DNA of 64,000 nt from Sphagnum compactum (Eukaryota > Bryophyta > Sphagnopsida > Sphagnales): contig OZ234493.1 in the NCBI GenBank assembly GCA_965153455.1, forward strand, positions 25,906,213 through 25,970,212. The letters are read 5' to 3'. The first letter of the stretch is position 1. The number at the start of each line of letters is the position of its first letter. The notes under the pieces are model-generated. The model ran no database searches. It saw only the letters and a list, made by a program, of their open reading frames with translations, and was not told the DNA's origin. Position numbers and translations under genes: made by a program. This document shows positions 23,958 to 37,660 of the stretch, in pieces.

Positions 23958-25830
23958 GTCCATTCATGATTTGGGGTACCAAAAAGGAATGTTTAATGTT
24001 TTAAAAATTGCAAAGGACAACTTTGGATTTTTTTAATCTTACATTATTATAATTTTAGTGGGATGTTGGATGCCAATAGATGAAATGATGTCTTATTAAA
24101 TTAATAAAATATTTTAAAATAATTTGGATACTATATGAATGTCATTTTGGGTCCTGTAAATTAACTATATCAAATGTCTAAACTGCACTTTTAAAAAAAG
24201 GAATCAAAAGGAATGCACAAAGTCATACAATTGATTTCAACATGCCCCCTTATATGAAAATACATAAAAGTTCATCGGATGAACTTGATGAAAAACCAAA
24301 TCATAAAAAAATTCAAAATCTTGAAATTCGTAAGGAAAGGGCTACAAGGCAAAGGATTCATTTTAAAAATCATTTGACAAAAAAAATGTTCAATGGGTTC
24401 AAAATGTTTAGCTTTAGATGCATTGTCACCAAAAGAAGGGGAGAGAGTTAGAGAGAGAGCGATGCACCAACACAGAGGCAACCGGACATGGCGAGCGCCC
24501 AGACCCAGATCGGATCCGATCTCCCCGATGCTTCGACCAGCACCACAATTCCCACCCTAACAATCTACAGAACTCATCAGTATACAACACCTGACTCCTC
24601 AGCAAGAATGATCAGCTCAAACAAATCAAGATCAACACATCGGAATACAGGGAACAGATCTCTGTACTCTGAATTAGATTAACAAATCAAAGACTGTCTC
24701 ATGTCCGATCTACGATGCACACCATCCTGATTACAACAGGAGCTTCCGGTGATGCGTGCGAGGTCAGATCCCTCAATGTTCACTCAGTCCGAAGAGCCTT
24801 TAAACCACGCACCTCCACTGCCTCTATGCACTACTCTCACCTTCCACAATTCGAAATCCAGAACCCAGACACCTAGCAGCCACCCTCTGAGATCGTTAAT
24901 GCGGACCAATAGTAAACCAAGCTCGTAACGAATGCCCTCACAATGACAGCCCCATCATGTCCACACAACAGATATGTAGGCATAGATCCCTGCTACCTCT
25001 CATTCTCTATAAGATAATGCTTTGCTGACCACAACCCAGATACAAACAAATCCCCACAGAAACACATTCCGCTAACAAATCCTCTCCCTCTCGTCTACCT
25101 GCCACACATCTAAGGCTCGGACCCCTCAGAGTTCTCATCAGCCCTCAGCATCACCTTGCTTACAAATTGCATCAGGAGATTACAGAGCCACCTCGCAAGA
25201 AGCTGGCGCAGCAGAAGAAAATCAGCAACTAGCTAAGCAGCTCTAGCACACCAGAGAGAACACTACACTGAAAAACTAACATCACAGAATGCCCCACACA
25301 GACCAGCCAAAACCTCCTCATCAGGAGCGCCACCGCCTCAACATTTCGACCGTTATGTGCATGGCTTCCCGCTCAAGCTTCCCATGCACCGTTACAGGTT
25401 GCACGTCCCCAAAATCATAAACTCGCCGCCCCCATCACGTCCACATTGCGGCGTGTTTAATTCCTTTAATCCTAAAGCAAAAGATCAGATTCACAAACCC
25501 AGGAGTCGTCACCAGGTCCCCGTTCAACCACCCTGTTACCGGTCACAGCATGTCACAATACACATGTGCAAGAAATAATCTTGCCAAAAAACATGTTTGT
25601 TTATCCATTGAAACTCATTTTGGGATTTTTTGGGACTATTTGCAATTTTGGCATTAAACCAAAATATTCATACACAATTATGTATGAATGTGAGTGTGGT
25701 AGTGGGCAAGGTGTTGAATGCTTTCATCAAAGCATATCAAAGGAAAGGGGTGAATGCACACTAAGGTGGCTGACTTTTAGTGTCATGGTGCCCATTTTTG
25801 CAAAGTGCCCTTTCTTTGGACACCTATAAC
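23958..25830 (+). mobile_element. Dispersed repeat family 2, copy A (interrupted)
   Basis: Starts at GTCCATTCATGATTTGGGG and is alignable by eye with copy B at 40,703-41,631. Shared blocks include CAATTGATTTCAA, AACTTGATGAAAA, TTTTAAAAATCATTT, ACATGTGCAAGAA and AAACCAAAATATT. It is interrupted by a GC-rich insert at 24,430-25,550. No intact protein is encoded. The right end is ill defined. Confidence 0.65.
24430..25550. mobile_element. 1.1 kb GC-rich insertion with 6-bp duplication
   Basis: A sharp switch from AT-rich to GC-richer DNA and back. TGTCAC occurs immediately before (24,424-24,429) and again immediately after (25,551-25,556), and repeat copy B runs through the equivalent position without the insert. 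Only short open frames are present. It could be a solo LTR, a non-autonomous element or a retrocopied transcript; the ends (CAAAAGAAGG and GGTCACAGCA) do not give the usual TG...CA pair. Confidence 0.65.
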
Positions 25831-28800
25831 GAACAAAAAAACTTATCAAATTAAAAATTTGAAATTGATTATACATTAACAATTTCATTATGAATATACC
25901 TATGTAATTATCTTTCAATAAAAGTATAGTCACTTTTCACAATGGACTTTTGAAGTACAAAAATATGGGTTGGTTGATACACTAGAATGGTAGAAAATAA
26001 AAAGGTTTATATTGGATTTCATTCCAAATTATCTATAGGGACTCAATATATGGTGTAACATTGAATAATAAACTTTTATGTGAAAGTCTTGTTTCAAAAA
26101 TAATACTCAAACCTTAATTAGGGACTTTTGAATGGTCAAAATTGAGCCATATTTTCATAAGCCCTACAGTTGATTTTCTTTCCATTTCAATTTTTCTTTT
26201 AAAGGTATATCTATTTGAAATATGTAGTTGGGCTTCTATTAATATGGACTTTATTGCTTTTGATACATGGACTTTAATACTATTGAACCTTTGGTACCAG
26301 AAAATTTCAAAAATTTAACATTGTAAAATGGACTTTTGTGGACTTTTAAAAAAATAAAAAATGAACCACCTTAGAAGCCCAAAGGGAAACTCCAAGGTAT
26401 CAAAATTTCAAGGTTTGGGAAACAACAATTTATAATATAATATGTAGATGACATCAATTTTACACTAAAAGCTTCATATGCTAAAACCTGAAACTAGTTC
26501 AAGTGCTAGACCTATTCTTGGCATGTGTCAGGTTTTGAATTGAATAATTCAAAAAATTTAATACTCTATGTAAGGGGCAAAGAGAGGAAAAACAACAATG
26601 AACATAAGCCTTTTGGTGAATTTGGGCACCATGGGAGATGGTTTATAAGTTGGTAAGGACCTCCTTTGGGTTGTCATTGCACTATACCAATGCAAATATT
26701 TTTATTTTGTAGAAAATTAAGGGCAAATTCAAATATTGGTCATCAACCAAATTGTCTTTAGTGGAGCGGGATATAGTGGTAAATATCATTATTCTCTCAA
26801 TGTTGTGGTATTTTGTGAACATTTGGGTAGGCATGAAGAAAAGAGTTAATAAAATAAAGCACTTGCTATCAAACTTTCTATAGGGGTGCATTCACAATTG
26901 ACCTTCCACAATAGGAACCATGATACAATCTTGTCATGTGTTCTTATGTTTTGAGGCAAAATGACTGTTTTAAGATCTTAGACAATGAAAGGTGGACATC
27001 CATGTTTAATCCTTCAACTAATAAGTGCAAAAATGGTTGGTAAAAAGTAATGGAACAAATTTTGAATGGCATGTTGAAATATATTAAATCAATAAGAAAT
27101 GCAAAACTCTTAGGACTTCCAAAATGATGGTATCTCATTTGGAGTGCCAAAAAGTTTATTGAAAACATCAAATAATGTCCTTTTTTGTATACATGTTTCC
27201 CCAACTTCCTTCCAAAACCTTGGAATGTAACCTAATTATTTAAAAAACTAATATGATTATTTTTATTGATGCAAACTTTTTCTCATGAAAAAATTAAAAT
27301 TTTACAATCAATTCCACAAAATCTAGTTTTTTTATAATACTAAAACTTTATGTTAGGTGAAAGCATGGTAAAGTATACAAAAAAAGTTTCCGAAAAAATA
27401 TCAAGTTAAAAAAAAGGCAATTTTTCACGAAAACATAAGAAAGTAGATTCAAATTTTATTTAAATTTCATTTTGAAACAATTGAGCCCTCAATTGGGTTT
27501 ATTGTAAATCAACTACAAAATTTCAAAAACTTTGGAATAATAAAATTAAGGAATAAGTAGGTTTGTAATTGATTGGTCAATATGGTGTTCAAACCTACTT
27601 TTTCAATAGAAAATTTAATGAAATATACATGTATGAAGTTATAGCATAAAGATCATTGTATATTCAAGGGCCTCACCAAAAAACAAATCTATTTTTTATT
27701 TGGTCGAATATACTTGACACATACTTGAATCAAATGTTACATTGTGAAAAGTAGGTTTTAAAAGTTATTTGAATTTAGAAAAGTCTACTTGAAACCTACT
27801 TTTACAACGCAAAATTTAAAAATTAATGCATAATAATCAAAAAATATCTTGTTATTTATCATTCAACTAAAAAGATTGAATGTATAACAATTTTGTGATG
27901 GGTTTTGGTCCTACTTTTTGTTCATTCGACAAGTAGACTAGCAAGTACTTTTAGTTGTACACTTTATTGTGCTTTCACCTTGCCATCATGTAAAACATAT
28001 TTTATTCTATTTTTGGTTTAAATGTCAAATAATTCGAACCATATTTCATATTTCATATTCTAGAATAAAATTGTTGAATTGGATATGGCTTTTAAACCGT
28101 GCTTAAAAAAAATAAAAATAAAAGTAATGATCAAAATTATGATTATTTTTTATCATATGGATCCAAATGTACATTGCTATCTAATGAAACAATACAAATG
28201 ATATAACTTGTAGATTATGGTAATCATAATGTCAATCAATCAAGGTTGAGGTTGAATGTGATTTTGAAGGCAGATAATTTTTGTGTTTACCCCATTGTGA
28301 ATGCTCCCATGGACAAGGTTTGTTCACAATTGATGGTGTCAAGTTGTTTTGAGTTAATGTTGTGAGAAAAAAATGCAAAAATGGTCTTGGTCTTATCGAT
28401 CCAATGGAAGTAATTGAAATGTTTTTCATAAAGTAAATCCTCCATGCATTGGAACTTGGAGATTCAAATTTTCAATACCTCTTGAGATATTGGCTAATGA
28501 AATACTAGTTGTGGAAGGGTGAAAAGTGATTAACCAATGTAAGGTGGTGTTTATACCATGCGCATAGGAAGGAACTTGGTTCTTCTATATGGAATTGGGT
28601 GGTTAGGGCATGTTCGAAGACAAGAAGGGAGGTGAGGATGAAAAACTTTTGAACATTGATTGATATATTAGTAATTAACTTTTGGTGGAACACGACAACA
28701 CAACCATGTGAAGAAGGGTTTTCAAAAATGAAAAAGCACATTATGGTGAGGCTATATGGATGTCACATTGGCAATTTCCCCTATATCTTTTAAAACAACA

Positions 28801-30160
28801 ACAATATAAATATATATTTTTTTAAATATCAAAAAAAGGATTCACTTATGTAAAGCTAATACAATAAGCCTTCTAAAAATACAAAAATCACATCAAAATT
28901 ATGGATAGTCAATTTATAATGGACTTCAAATTTTTGCCAACAATTTTTGTTGCACGTCCAAAACTTATGACTATGGATTTTTATCTTACAATGTATTAGT
29001 CCTATGTCTTTGAAACTTTAAAATATTTCGTGATTAATGTTTTAAAATCTAAAGATGCATTGATTGAGAGGAATATGATTTCAATTCATTGTGTTATGGA
29101 CTTTTCAAAGTCCTAGAAATTATAATTAGTTTAAAAGGTTTTTTAAACATCAAGAATCATTACTTTCTTAAACTATCTCTTGAAAAAAAAATTAAATTTC
29201 TTATAAAATCACAACATGAAATTTGAAATGAGAAAAAAAATGGTTAATTTTAATAACATCCAAATATTCACATTTTAGGTGAACATCCCAAACTCGGTGA
29301 AAACATTTTCGATTTAGCCACAAACAAAGATTCTTTCTAGCAATAGTGTCAGAACCCTCACAATATGATTGCCAAAGGATAGAAGGCAGATGTGCACAGG
29401 TTAGAATCACAAAGACTGTAACAGGACAACATAAAACAATTTTTCTAGTATTTTGCGGTGTCAGAGGTGCAAGAGTTATATTTCAACCTCGAGCTATTTG
29501 GCTGGAAGGGAAGGGAAGAATTGCTAATGAACATTGGCACGTACAGAAGATGCAAAAGTTCATGTGAAATGACTTGTTAGATTATGGTAGAGATGCCTAG
29601 CTTAAAGGCATGTTGAGTTGACCCATAAATTCTTGCATGCTTGGCATGCTTTAAATCTTGAAGCCTTTGATGAGCAATGGAGGAAAAACCAAGTAATGTG
29701 TTATAGGTCAAGTAGTTATGTCAAGTGATTCTTTGATAGACCTTGTAGAGGTTTTGCTAGTTAAGCAGATGGGTAGTCTGGTTTTGGGCTCCCCTTTGAG
29801 TAGCTTCTTCCTTCTCTTTGCAATGAATACTTTCATTTGTGTCATTCAAATTTTTTTTTTAAAAAAAGTCCAACAATATTTTAATCATGACTTGAGTAAA
29901 GAATGATTTTTATCGCAATCCATTTTCAATGGACATGTTTTTCCTTTTAGTTGTAGAGGTTTTCATATGTTTACATGTTTACACTAGCAAGTAGACTGAT
30001 TTTTTTCATCGATGTGTCAACATGATGTGGAGAGCAAAGGGCATTGGAGGCCCTCCTCTCTCAGTTTTGTGTGCATTTTATAAGGAAATGGGGTCAGTGG
30101 CATTATAATGTGCACATGCAATCTCTATTTTGAGAAGAGTTGTTGTCGTAAGTGAGGGTT
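25831..30160. other. AT-rich intergenic DNA
   Basis: No supportable gene. A short plus-strand piece near 28.71 kb reads GFSKMKKHI, faintly like a hAT C-terminal domain, but this is too little to annotate. Confidence 0.55.
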
Positions 30161-30164
30161 CTTT

Positions 30165-30370
30165 TAGACTAGGCGTCCTTTCAATAGGTCCTCCCCTTTC
30201 CTTATTTGATATGCTTCTTGCGACAAGAGGAGGTTCGGGAACTTGGCGTTCCCCTTGTGGTTCACCCTCTTAGGTGGTTCTTTTGTCTTCTTGGATGTGA
30301 GTCCTTCCATTTTGTTCCTTGTATTCTCCCTATTTTGGGTGCTTTGGTTTATTTGTGATGGGCATAATTG
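30165..30370 (-). repeat. Dispersed repeat family 3, copy 1
   Basis: Similar by eye to 53,225-53,430: both contain GTCCTTCCATTTTGT, GTGCTTTG-like and TCGCGAC/TTGCGAC blocks in the same order. Minus-strand translations also correspond (KTKEPPKRVNHKG here, KTKKPPERANCKG there), which hints at a shared coding origin. The element type is unknown. Confidence 0.55.
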
Positions 30371-31285
30371 GATGTCGGACAGCCAGTCAGCCAGCCAAGA
30401 AGGAAATATGAACTCTCCCACTTTGGTGGCTCGTTACAGAATTCAGCCCACAACTGTTGCTATTAATCACAATGCAATGCACTTCTACTCCCACAATTGA
30501 AGTGAAGGCTAAATACAGGCATACTACATTATATAACCGACATGCATTCAATTCACACAAGCTTTTTCACTCTGAGTATGTATGTGTGGAGTGTAGACCT
30601 ATATATATCTTACAGCACCTCGGAGCTGGCAACTATTTTAAGGGAGAGACAACACAACCCAAATTTCAGTTCATTATGGCCCTCATGATATTTTCAGCTA
30701 AATCCCAAGTTGACCCACTGCCCTGTCTAGAATGTTCTCCTGCCTGTGTCGCCTTATAGCTGCAGAGAAAGCAAAGATGATCAGATCCTAATCATATCAA
30801 ATCCATATTGTAAGTGCTCATTTAACTGGTTTATACTTTATACTCATATTTGGGGGAAGACTGGTAACCATAAAAACCTCTCTTTTTATTTCTCTTTGTA
30901 TTTTGAGGGATCTCCCCCAGCAGAGGATCGATCCCTAGGGAGTTATGTGGTGGGGGAGATCCCGCAATATTTCTATGTTCCCATGTCCCCATGGAAAGAT
31001 TTTTTGATGGGATGAATCAGGGAAAATTCAGAAACACGAGGAAATGGACAGATCAGGAAAATTCAAAAAAACAAGAAGGCGAGAATGGAGGAAAGAAAAA
31101 GAAGAGATTTTTACACACATGGAGGTTCCCATACTCATGTGTTCTCCATCAGTTGGGAACGCCCTCGGGCTACCACCCTCATGCAACCCTCCCTGAGGAG
31201 AACCCATTCGAATGGAACCTCCACTACAACTTAGTAATGAGTAATCAGTTGGCAGCCACAGCTCCTTCAGTTGGCTGGGTCCCAT
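30371..31285. other. Intergenic, moderately GC-rich, no gene recognised
   Basis: Open frames up to 110 codons on both strands overlap each other and match nothing recognised. The sequence is less AT-rich than its surroundings, so old gene or retroelement fragments are possible. Confidence 0.4.
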
Positions 31286-31293
31286 GTCCTGAC

Positions 31294-31720
31294 AGTGTTT
31301 GGCCGGTTATTTCATTATTTTAATAACCACCAGGTAGGTTATTTCTTGAATTTCTGGGGAGTCACACAGGTTATCAATATCAATATCAAACAAATTACAT
31401 AATAGTCATTGGGTATGCAAAAGGGTAGGTTGAGAATAATTGGTTGAGGATTGTCAAATAACCTACTGGTTATACACCAGTTACAGGGTTTTTTTAATTA
31501 AAATTATTTACTTATTCTTTTTTTTCTTTGTATTAGTGTTTAGCGATTAATAGCCTGCCTGGTTGATAATCAAGTCATCCAGGTAGGTTATTAGATTTTT
31601 AAAACTCAATATCAGGTGGTTATCAATTTAATTGATTATCACAAAATTTAAGAAGGGACTGGCAGGCTATTAATAATCGGCTTGATAACTGAGTCAAAAC
31701 TCAATAACCGGCCAACACTG
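31294..31720. mobile_element. hAT-like MITE
   Basis: A 427-bp element with terminal inverted repeats: left AGTGTTTGGCCGGTTATT, right AATAACCGGCCAACACT inverted. It is flanked by near-identical 8-bp copies, GTCCTGAC at 31,286-31,293 and CTCCTGAC at 31,721-31,728, typical of hAT transposons. The interior repeats GGTTATT/AATAACC motifs and has no open frame. Confidence 0.75.
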
Positions 31721-33169
31721 CTCCTGACTTGTACAGTTTAAGCCCCTTCTGAACCGGTCCTCTAGAACAAAGTGTTTTGGTCCATGCAAACAGACCCCGC
31801 CTTGAGTTCAGTCAAGGTTGCCGAGTGAGCAAACCTTCCTAGTTTTGCTGCTCAGTGGGAAGCATGAATTGTCAATGCTCATAATTTTCTAATCTTCTTG
31901 TCTGCAATTTCTACTGAAAGAGACTAAATACTCCCTAAAGCACTGCCAGGATTTTTCCTTTGTATTTTCGGCTCCCTTACCTGCCTGAAGAAACCTGTTT
32001 CCAGCAAACAGGATCTTCTGCACGGGAAGGTACCAGCCAGGCTACACTGGGATATTCTGACCAGCGAAAGGTACTAGCTAGCCTGTGACTATTTCTAAAA
32101 AGTGAAAAAATCCCGGCTCTGCTTTACTTAGGAAATGGATTTGAGTACAGGCCCTTCCATGATTTTCGACCTGTTTCCTCGGCCTACTGGCCTTGGGCAC
32201 ATATCTCAGATCAAGGAAGGGCCTGCACTCAGGCCCTTCTCCTATACAGCAGAAGCATTTGTCCCTGCAAAATTCTGCTTGGGGTTTGACTTAATGCTCT
32301 GCAAAAACATAAAACAAACTTCAAATCAGGTTGCTGTGCATTGTTGGAAGCAGACACTAGTTGGTACCCCCTCCAACTTCCTTGAAGATTGAACTCACTT
32401 CCTTGAAGTTGTGGGTTCAATCTTGACAAGGAAGATTGTACCCAAAAACAAATTGTCCTTAGCAAAGACAATTGTGTATCGTGGAGGACACATATCTTGC
32501 ATGGCACCACCACAAATAGGCCTAGATAGAGCTCGGTACGGGGTATTTAGTATCCTCCATTTCTAAGTAGTTGGAAAAAATGAAAGCTTGATCCAAACAT
32601 TAACAACAATACAAGGGTCTAAAATAATGTTGGGTGGGTAATTTTATATATCCTTGGTGTGTGTACCCATAGGTAAATACCTGTGTTACATGGATGTTTG
32701 ATTGTTTTAATAACCGTTGGGTTCAGGTATTCAGAAACAAATCAGAATCAAAGAACCACCAATTTTGATTATTCAAACAAAATCAGGGTCAAAGAACCAC
32801 ATGGTCCGGGTATGTGAAAAAATTAGAATCAAAGAACCGCCAGTTTCAATTATTTCAAAAACCTCAACAACCCACCAGGTTTCATGACAGAATTAACAGT
32901 TTTTTTGGGTGGATATGTGACTTCCTCACAAAAACATTTGAGAACAACAATTATATATCAGAATGGGTATTTGATTTTTTTAAACTCACAATGAAGAACC
33001 CTAACTGTTTATTAGTTCTTTTGTGAGGGCTAATTAGAGTGACCAATCGCCAAAGAAAAAAGAATTGAGCTTTGGGAAGCACTCACAACTAATTAATATG
33101 GATTGCAAATAAGTAGAGTCTTTAAAAGTATATTAATTATACACTTACATGTCTCTAAACATTTACCTA
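31721..33169. other. Intergenic DNA with short repeats
   Basis: No gene supported. It holds a 16-bp inverted repeat (32,143-32,158 with 32,215-32,230, around AGGCCCTTCC) and three imperfect copies of ATCAAAGAACCACC near 32,748, 32,786 and 32,828 at about 40-bp spacing. Confidence 0.5.
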
Positions 33170-33282
33170 GGGTTGTGTAAGTGTAAAAAAGTTATTTACA
33201 TGATGGATAGGATAAATGTAAAGAGTAAAAGAATTACTTACACAATAGTTATGTTTTTACATTTATCTACTTTTACACAGCC
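33170..33282. mobile_element. Stowaway-like MITE
   Basis: A 113-bp palindromic element. Left end GGGTTGTGTAAGTGTAAA, right end inverted GGCTGTGTAAAAGTAG, flanked by TA on both sides (33,168-33,169 and 33,283-33,284). The interior pairs again through GATAAATGTAAA. Features fit Tc1/mariner-derived Stowaway MITEs. Confidence 0.6.
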
Positions 33283-36200
33283 TATATATGTGTATTCACA
33301 CTTATTCGCACAACAATGCTAGTTTGAAATAATGTTGGCCAATTTTCAGAGCCTTAAGTTCTAATTCTTGGTTTTTTTTTTGTGTAAAATAAGAAAAAAT
33401 ATCTAATGTGTAAGTGTAAGGACACTTGAAAGAAAAAATTTAGGAATTGGGTCAAGAATCGGTCAAAAATGGTTCAAAATTTAAAATGTTAATGCATATT
33501 ATACGTTTTTAGATGTTCATTATTTTTCATGAGTGTGTGGATAGGTGGGGAACACATAGCCCACTTAGTCCAATCAAATAAACCAATGTATAAGGAAATA
33601 GAATTTTACTTCTTAAATTGAGTTCAACTTTCCTATGATTTTGGTAAGGTGGTTTTCTAATGGTACCACACAAGGAAAATTTGGCCATTTCATAAAAAAA
33701 CTAAAAAATACTAATGTTAAAAAGAATTTATCCATGAAATTTTGCACATACATAAAGACAACCATAATGAACAATTTTTTTCATGAATTTTTAATTTATT
33801 TTAAAGTATTGTTCATATTAAATGATAAATAAATGTTTAGTAGTGCATCATGTTTTGATAATGTTGATGATTATGATCTTTTTAAGTTGTAAAATGTTCT
33901 GCCATTAAAGATGTAATTAGATAAAATGTTGTTTTAATCATTCTAAAAAAAATTTAAATGAAAATTTTTAATGATTGAAAAATGATAGTTTATAGTTTAT
34001 CATTTAACAAAACAAATAATAGTTTTTATTAAATTATTAGCTTAAAATTACATAGTAGCAAAATTATGAATTAATTGCATATTCATGGTTTAAATAACTT
34101 GTCTTACTTTCAAGAACCAAATAAATTATATGTGATTTTAAAAAATTCAAAGTGAGTGAAATTTTATGTAACATTATTTTTGATATTATATGTACTGTCA
34201 ATTTTGACACAAAGTGTGTACACCGTACCATAGAAACACCATTTTTCTAATAGACAAAATTAATTAATACTTTACATATGTAACTTGATTTTAAGAATAA
34301 ACATGATCCTATTGTAAAACATGACTTCTATGCAACAACCAATAAATAAGATCCTATAATTTTTTGAATTGAAATGGAAAGGTTCCCCTTGAGAGGAATT
34401 GCCAAAGCTTGTTGCAAATAAACAACATACAAAATAAGTTTTTTTTTTAAATTAAAATTTTTTAAAAAAAACCTAGATAACAACACACACGAAAATCACC
34501 TAAACCTGAAACCTTGTAAATTCATGATCAACCTCACTAAAGCAATTATGTTTCTTTGATTCTTCTTGGCAATCGACTCGAGAAGTGATTTCTCACAAAA
34601 CCACCTTAAGCTAGGGCGGTTCTAACTCTACTTCATGCATGAAGTAGAACCTTCATTTAGTTTTGCCCCAATCAGGCCTTAAATTTGAAGCCTTCAGTGC
34701 CCTTTGCTAGAAGGGCAAAAAGTCGCGGGACCCTTCACACATGAAAGGCAACTTTTTTTTTCAAACTTTCAATGTGAAGGGCACCTATAAGATAAAAGCT
34801 TCACCTAGTTTTATTGTTTAAACAATATGGTTATTAATTTAAATAAAAGGCTGAATCCTCTAAACTCTAGAATCTATATTGTCCTTGCTTGGAGTACTGT
34901 AGAGGAGGATTAGGCCAAGGGAGGATCCTTGGTGTAACTGTTCGTAAGCATTTTTTACACTTGAAAATTTTGCAGCATTTGAAAAATCTCTCACGTATAT
35001 TATCCAGTTTTTTAATAAAAAGGGCTTAGAAGTTATGTGATTTTTCATGAAAATTTTGGTATGTTTTTAAATAATGTTTCTTTTTCAAAATTGTGTGAAG
35101 TTGGTGGGTTAGTGATCATCCACAAGAGGACTTAGCCAAATTTGATTACATGTAATAAAGGCAAGTAGAAAAATTCAGCCTTTAGGATTGTTCCTATATG
35201 TTGGCAACATGTTGGAACCTAAATACCTGACTTCAAATATTTTCTCCTCATAATGTGGTGACTTGATCCATTTCCTCCCCCCACCCCAATACCAACACAA
35301 TGGTCACCTTGTCTTGAAATCCCCAATTGACCGAACATAAACTTGTTGTCATTTAGGCAACGAGTAGCCTACCAAACCAAGTAACATTGGAAAATTAAAA
35401 GTAAAACCTGAGGTCTTAATTTGTATGCAAAGTGGAACTTGTGTTTCAAGTCTATGCATAAAATATAGTGCCATTGAATTTGTCCAACACCAATTTGTTT
35501 TCCCAAGCCTAAGTTGTACAACAATCTTTTTTAGCAAGAAAAAAGATTCATTGTAAACAAGGTGTTTTTGTTTTTTTTTTTGGTTTGCTGCGAGGAGATG
35601 CTCAGGGTTTAGGGTAGTAAACCCTCCAGTACTTTGCATGCCTTGAGGACTTTTTCTGGTTATCTGTCCACCAATGTTTTTTTGTTTTTGTGGAAAATAT
35701 AACTTCACAAAATTTCAACATCTAAAAAACAAAAAGGAACATCCTGTTGCAAATTTGTTTAGTACATCTAAGATTTTAAACTTTAGTAGTTTGACGATTA
35801 AATTTACCCTTTTGGGGAACGGTTCAATTCAATGATTGTAGTAGATATAGGAAGTCTTCTTCAGAGTAGAGGACAATTATAGAGATGATGTAGAAAAGCA
35901 TAACAAAGGACCGACATAAAAATTATGTTTGAATATGGAAATTTGGAGGAGGCTCTATGAATAGGTTCTATGTTGTGGTACTTATGTTGACCCTTTCAAG
36001 TTTCTGCATGCTCTCAACTAATCTTGAGCCTGCAGGCATTTCTTTTATTCGGTTAATTCTAGAAACAATTGTTTCATGAGACTTTTCAATTATCCATTCC
36101 AAGTGTTTTCATGAGAATCATTCTTCAACAAGGCATCACAAACATGCTGGCCCTGCCAATAGATAAGATGTTGTACATCTAGCTACCTTGTCCACACTCT

Positions 36201-36300
36201 GAACACCAAAAAAATCCGTTTCAATCTAAACAGTCTAAACACTTTCACCAAAAAAAACCGGTTCATCTAATAAGGTAAAACTTCCAAAAGTTGGATCGAA
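33283..36300. other. AT-rich intergenic DNA
   Basis: No supportable gene. It contains a 22-bp perfect palindrome centred on ATGCAT at 34,627-34,648 (TCTACTTCATGC and its complement). A 119-codon minus-strand open frame at 35,349-35,708 has no recognisable domain and is likely fortuitous. Confidence 0.55.
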
Positions 36301-37660
36301 TGCAATAGTCACTGTCCCTGTGGGGGCAGGGCCCAACAAACAGAGTGTGTTTTGCACTGTTTCTTGGATCAAGCACAGCAAATCAGATCATTGGGCACAA
36401 AACATACACAAGAGAGGAACACCCCCCTGTGAGGAAGTTCATCTGCTTGAAGAGAGCTGATCAGACAGGGAGAACATTAAACACCACTTACAGTGGGTGT
36501 CAATGTTCCATGTCCTGCACGGTTCCGCAGTTGATGATCTTACAATGCTTATACAAACCTTGTAGTAGAACCATGTGGGTATCGCACTGAATCACACGAG
36601 AGTGCAACATAGAGTGCCTCAAGGTTGCCATGGCAGCCTTGTCACAGCCCACGTCTGGTTACCAATTTACAGGTAGCACTCTCCAGACCCAAAAAGAAAA
36701 TTTGTTTTGCAAATTGAGAAAAGGAAAAAAACATTGTCTTTTTAGAAACCCAAATGGAAGTGTAAAAAAGGAAGGGGGTTCAAGTGCAGACTTTGTTTTT
36801 TTCCTTTCTTTTGTGCCAATGTTTTTTGCATGCAAGAATATGCCATAGGGAATCACACACTCAAGGACCCACCACATATTTTGCTGTTATAAAAAGGAGT
36901 TGTCATATGATAGAGGGTGCGCATGTTCCACAAGGCCAGTGATCATCAACTTCAGACAAAGGAAATTGGCTAATTCAAGTTCAGGCACTCCTGAGAAAGA
37001 GAGAGAGAGAGAGAGAGAGATTCCCTGTATGATATGCTACATATATCCGTTACTATATTATTAGCTACTTAGATAGGGAGCTGTAACTTATTTGACCCAG
37101 CACCGATAAGTGCAAGGTTGCTTGAAAACAGATTATGTCTTAGTTGTGCATGAACCACAACAGAATTTAAGATGGCTCCAATTTGGTGACACATGTCCTA
37201 AACCCCTGTACAAGTCTACGTAGTTAACACTGCCTACAATTTACAGAACAATCAGTGTGGGTGGAACCATTGATCATCCAGAACTCCTAGTCTACTGATA
37301 GACTTCTCGACTAATAGAAATCAGATTGCATGTCCATTCTCACTGTTGCCCATTGAGAACTTGACACTCAAAAAAAAATCCATCAAGAAAATTTTGTCTG
37401 CTTTGATTCTCAACTTTGGGACCAGATCACAAGACAGATTTACAAGTTTCTGTTTCTGTTTGTGCAGCAGAGGACATAGCCAAACGCAGACAAGAGACTT
37501 GAGAAAGTGGATGACTTGGTCACGGGTCCATGCAAAAGACATGCAAATTCCAAAGGGTTTTTCACAAGAATTTGGAGCTTTTCTAACAAACATGATTCTC
37601 TGCTTTTAGCTTAGGATGGAGGTGCACAAACCCTAGCAATTTTCCATACCATTGTGACCT
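36301..37660. other. GC-richer patch without a recognised gene
   Basis: About 1.3 kb of higher-GC sequence inside the AT-rich block, containing a (GA)n run at 36,996-37,020. Open frames of 60-90 codons occur on both strands without domains. It could be a transposon remnant. Confidence 0.4.

Noticed and set aside
28505-28800. Possible hAT transposase C-terminus (GFSKMKKHI)
   Set aside because: Only about nine residues resemble the family; no other motif of a hAT transposase was found around it.
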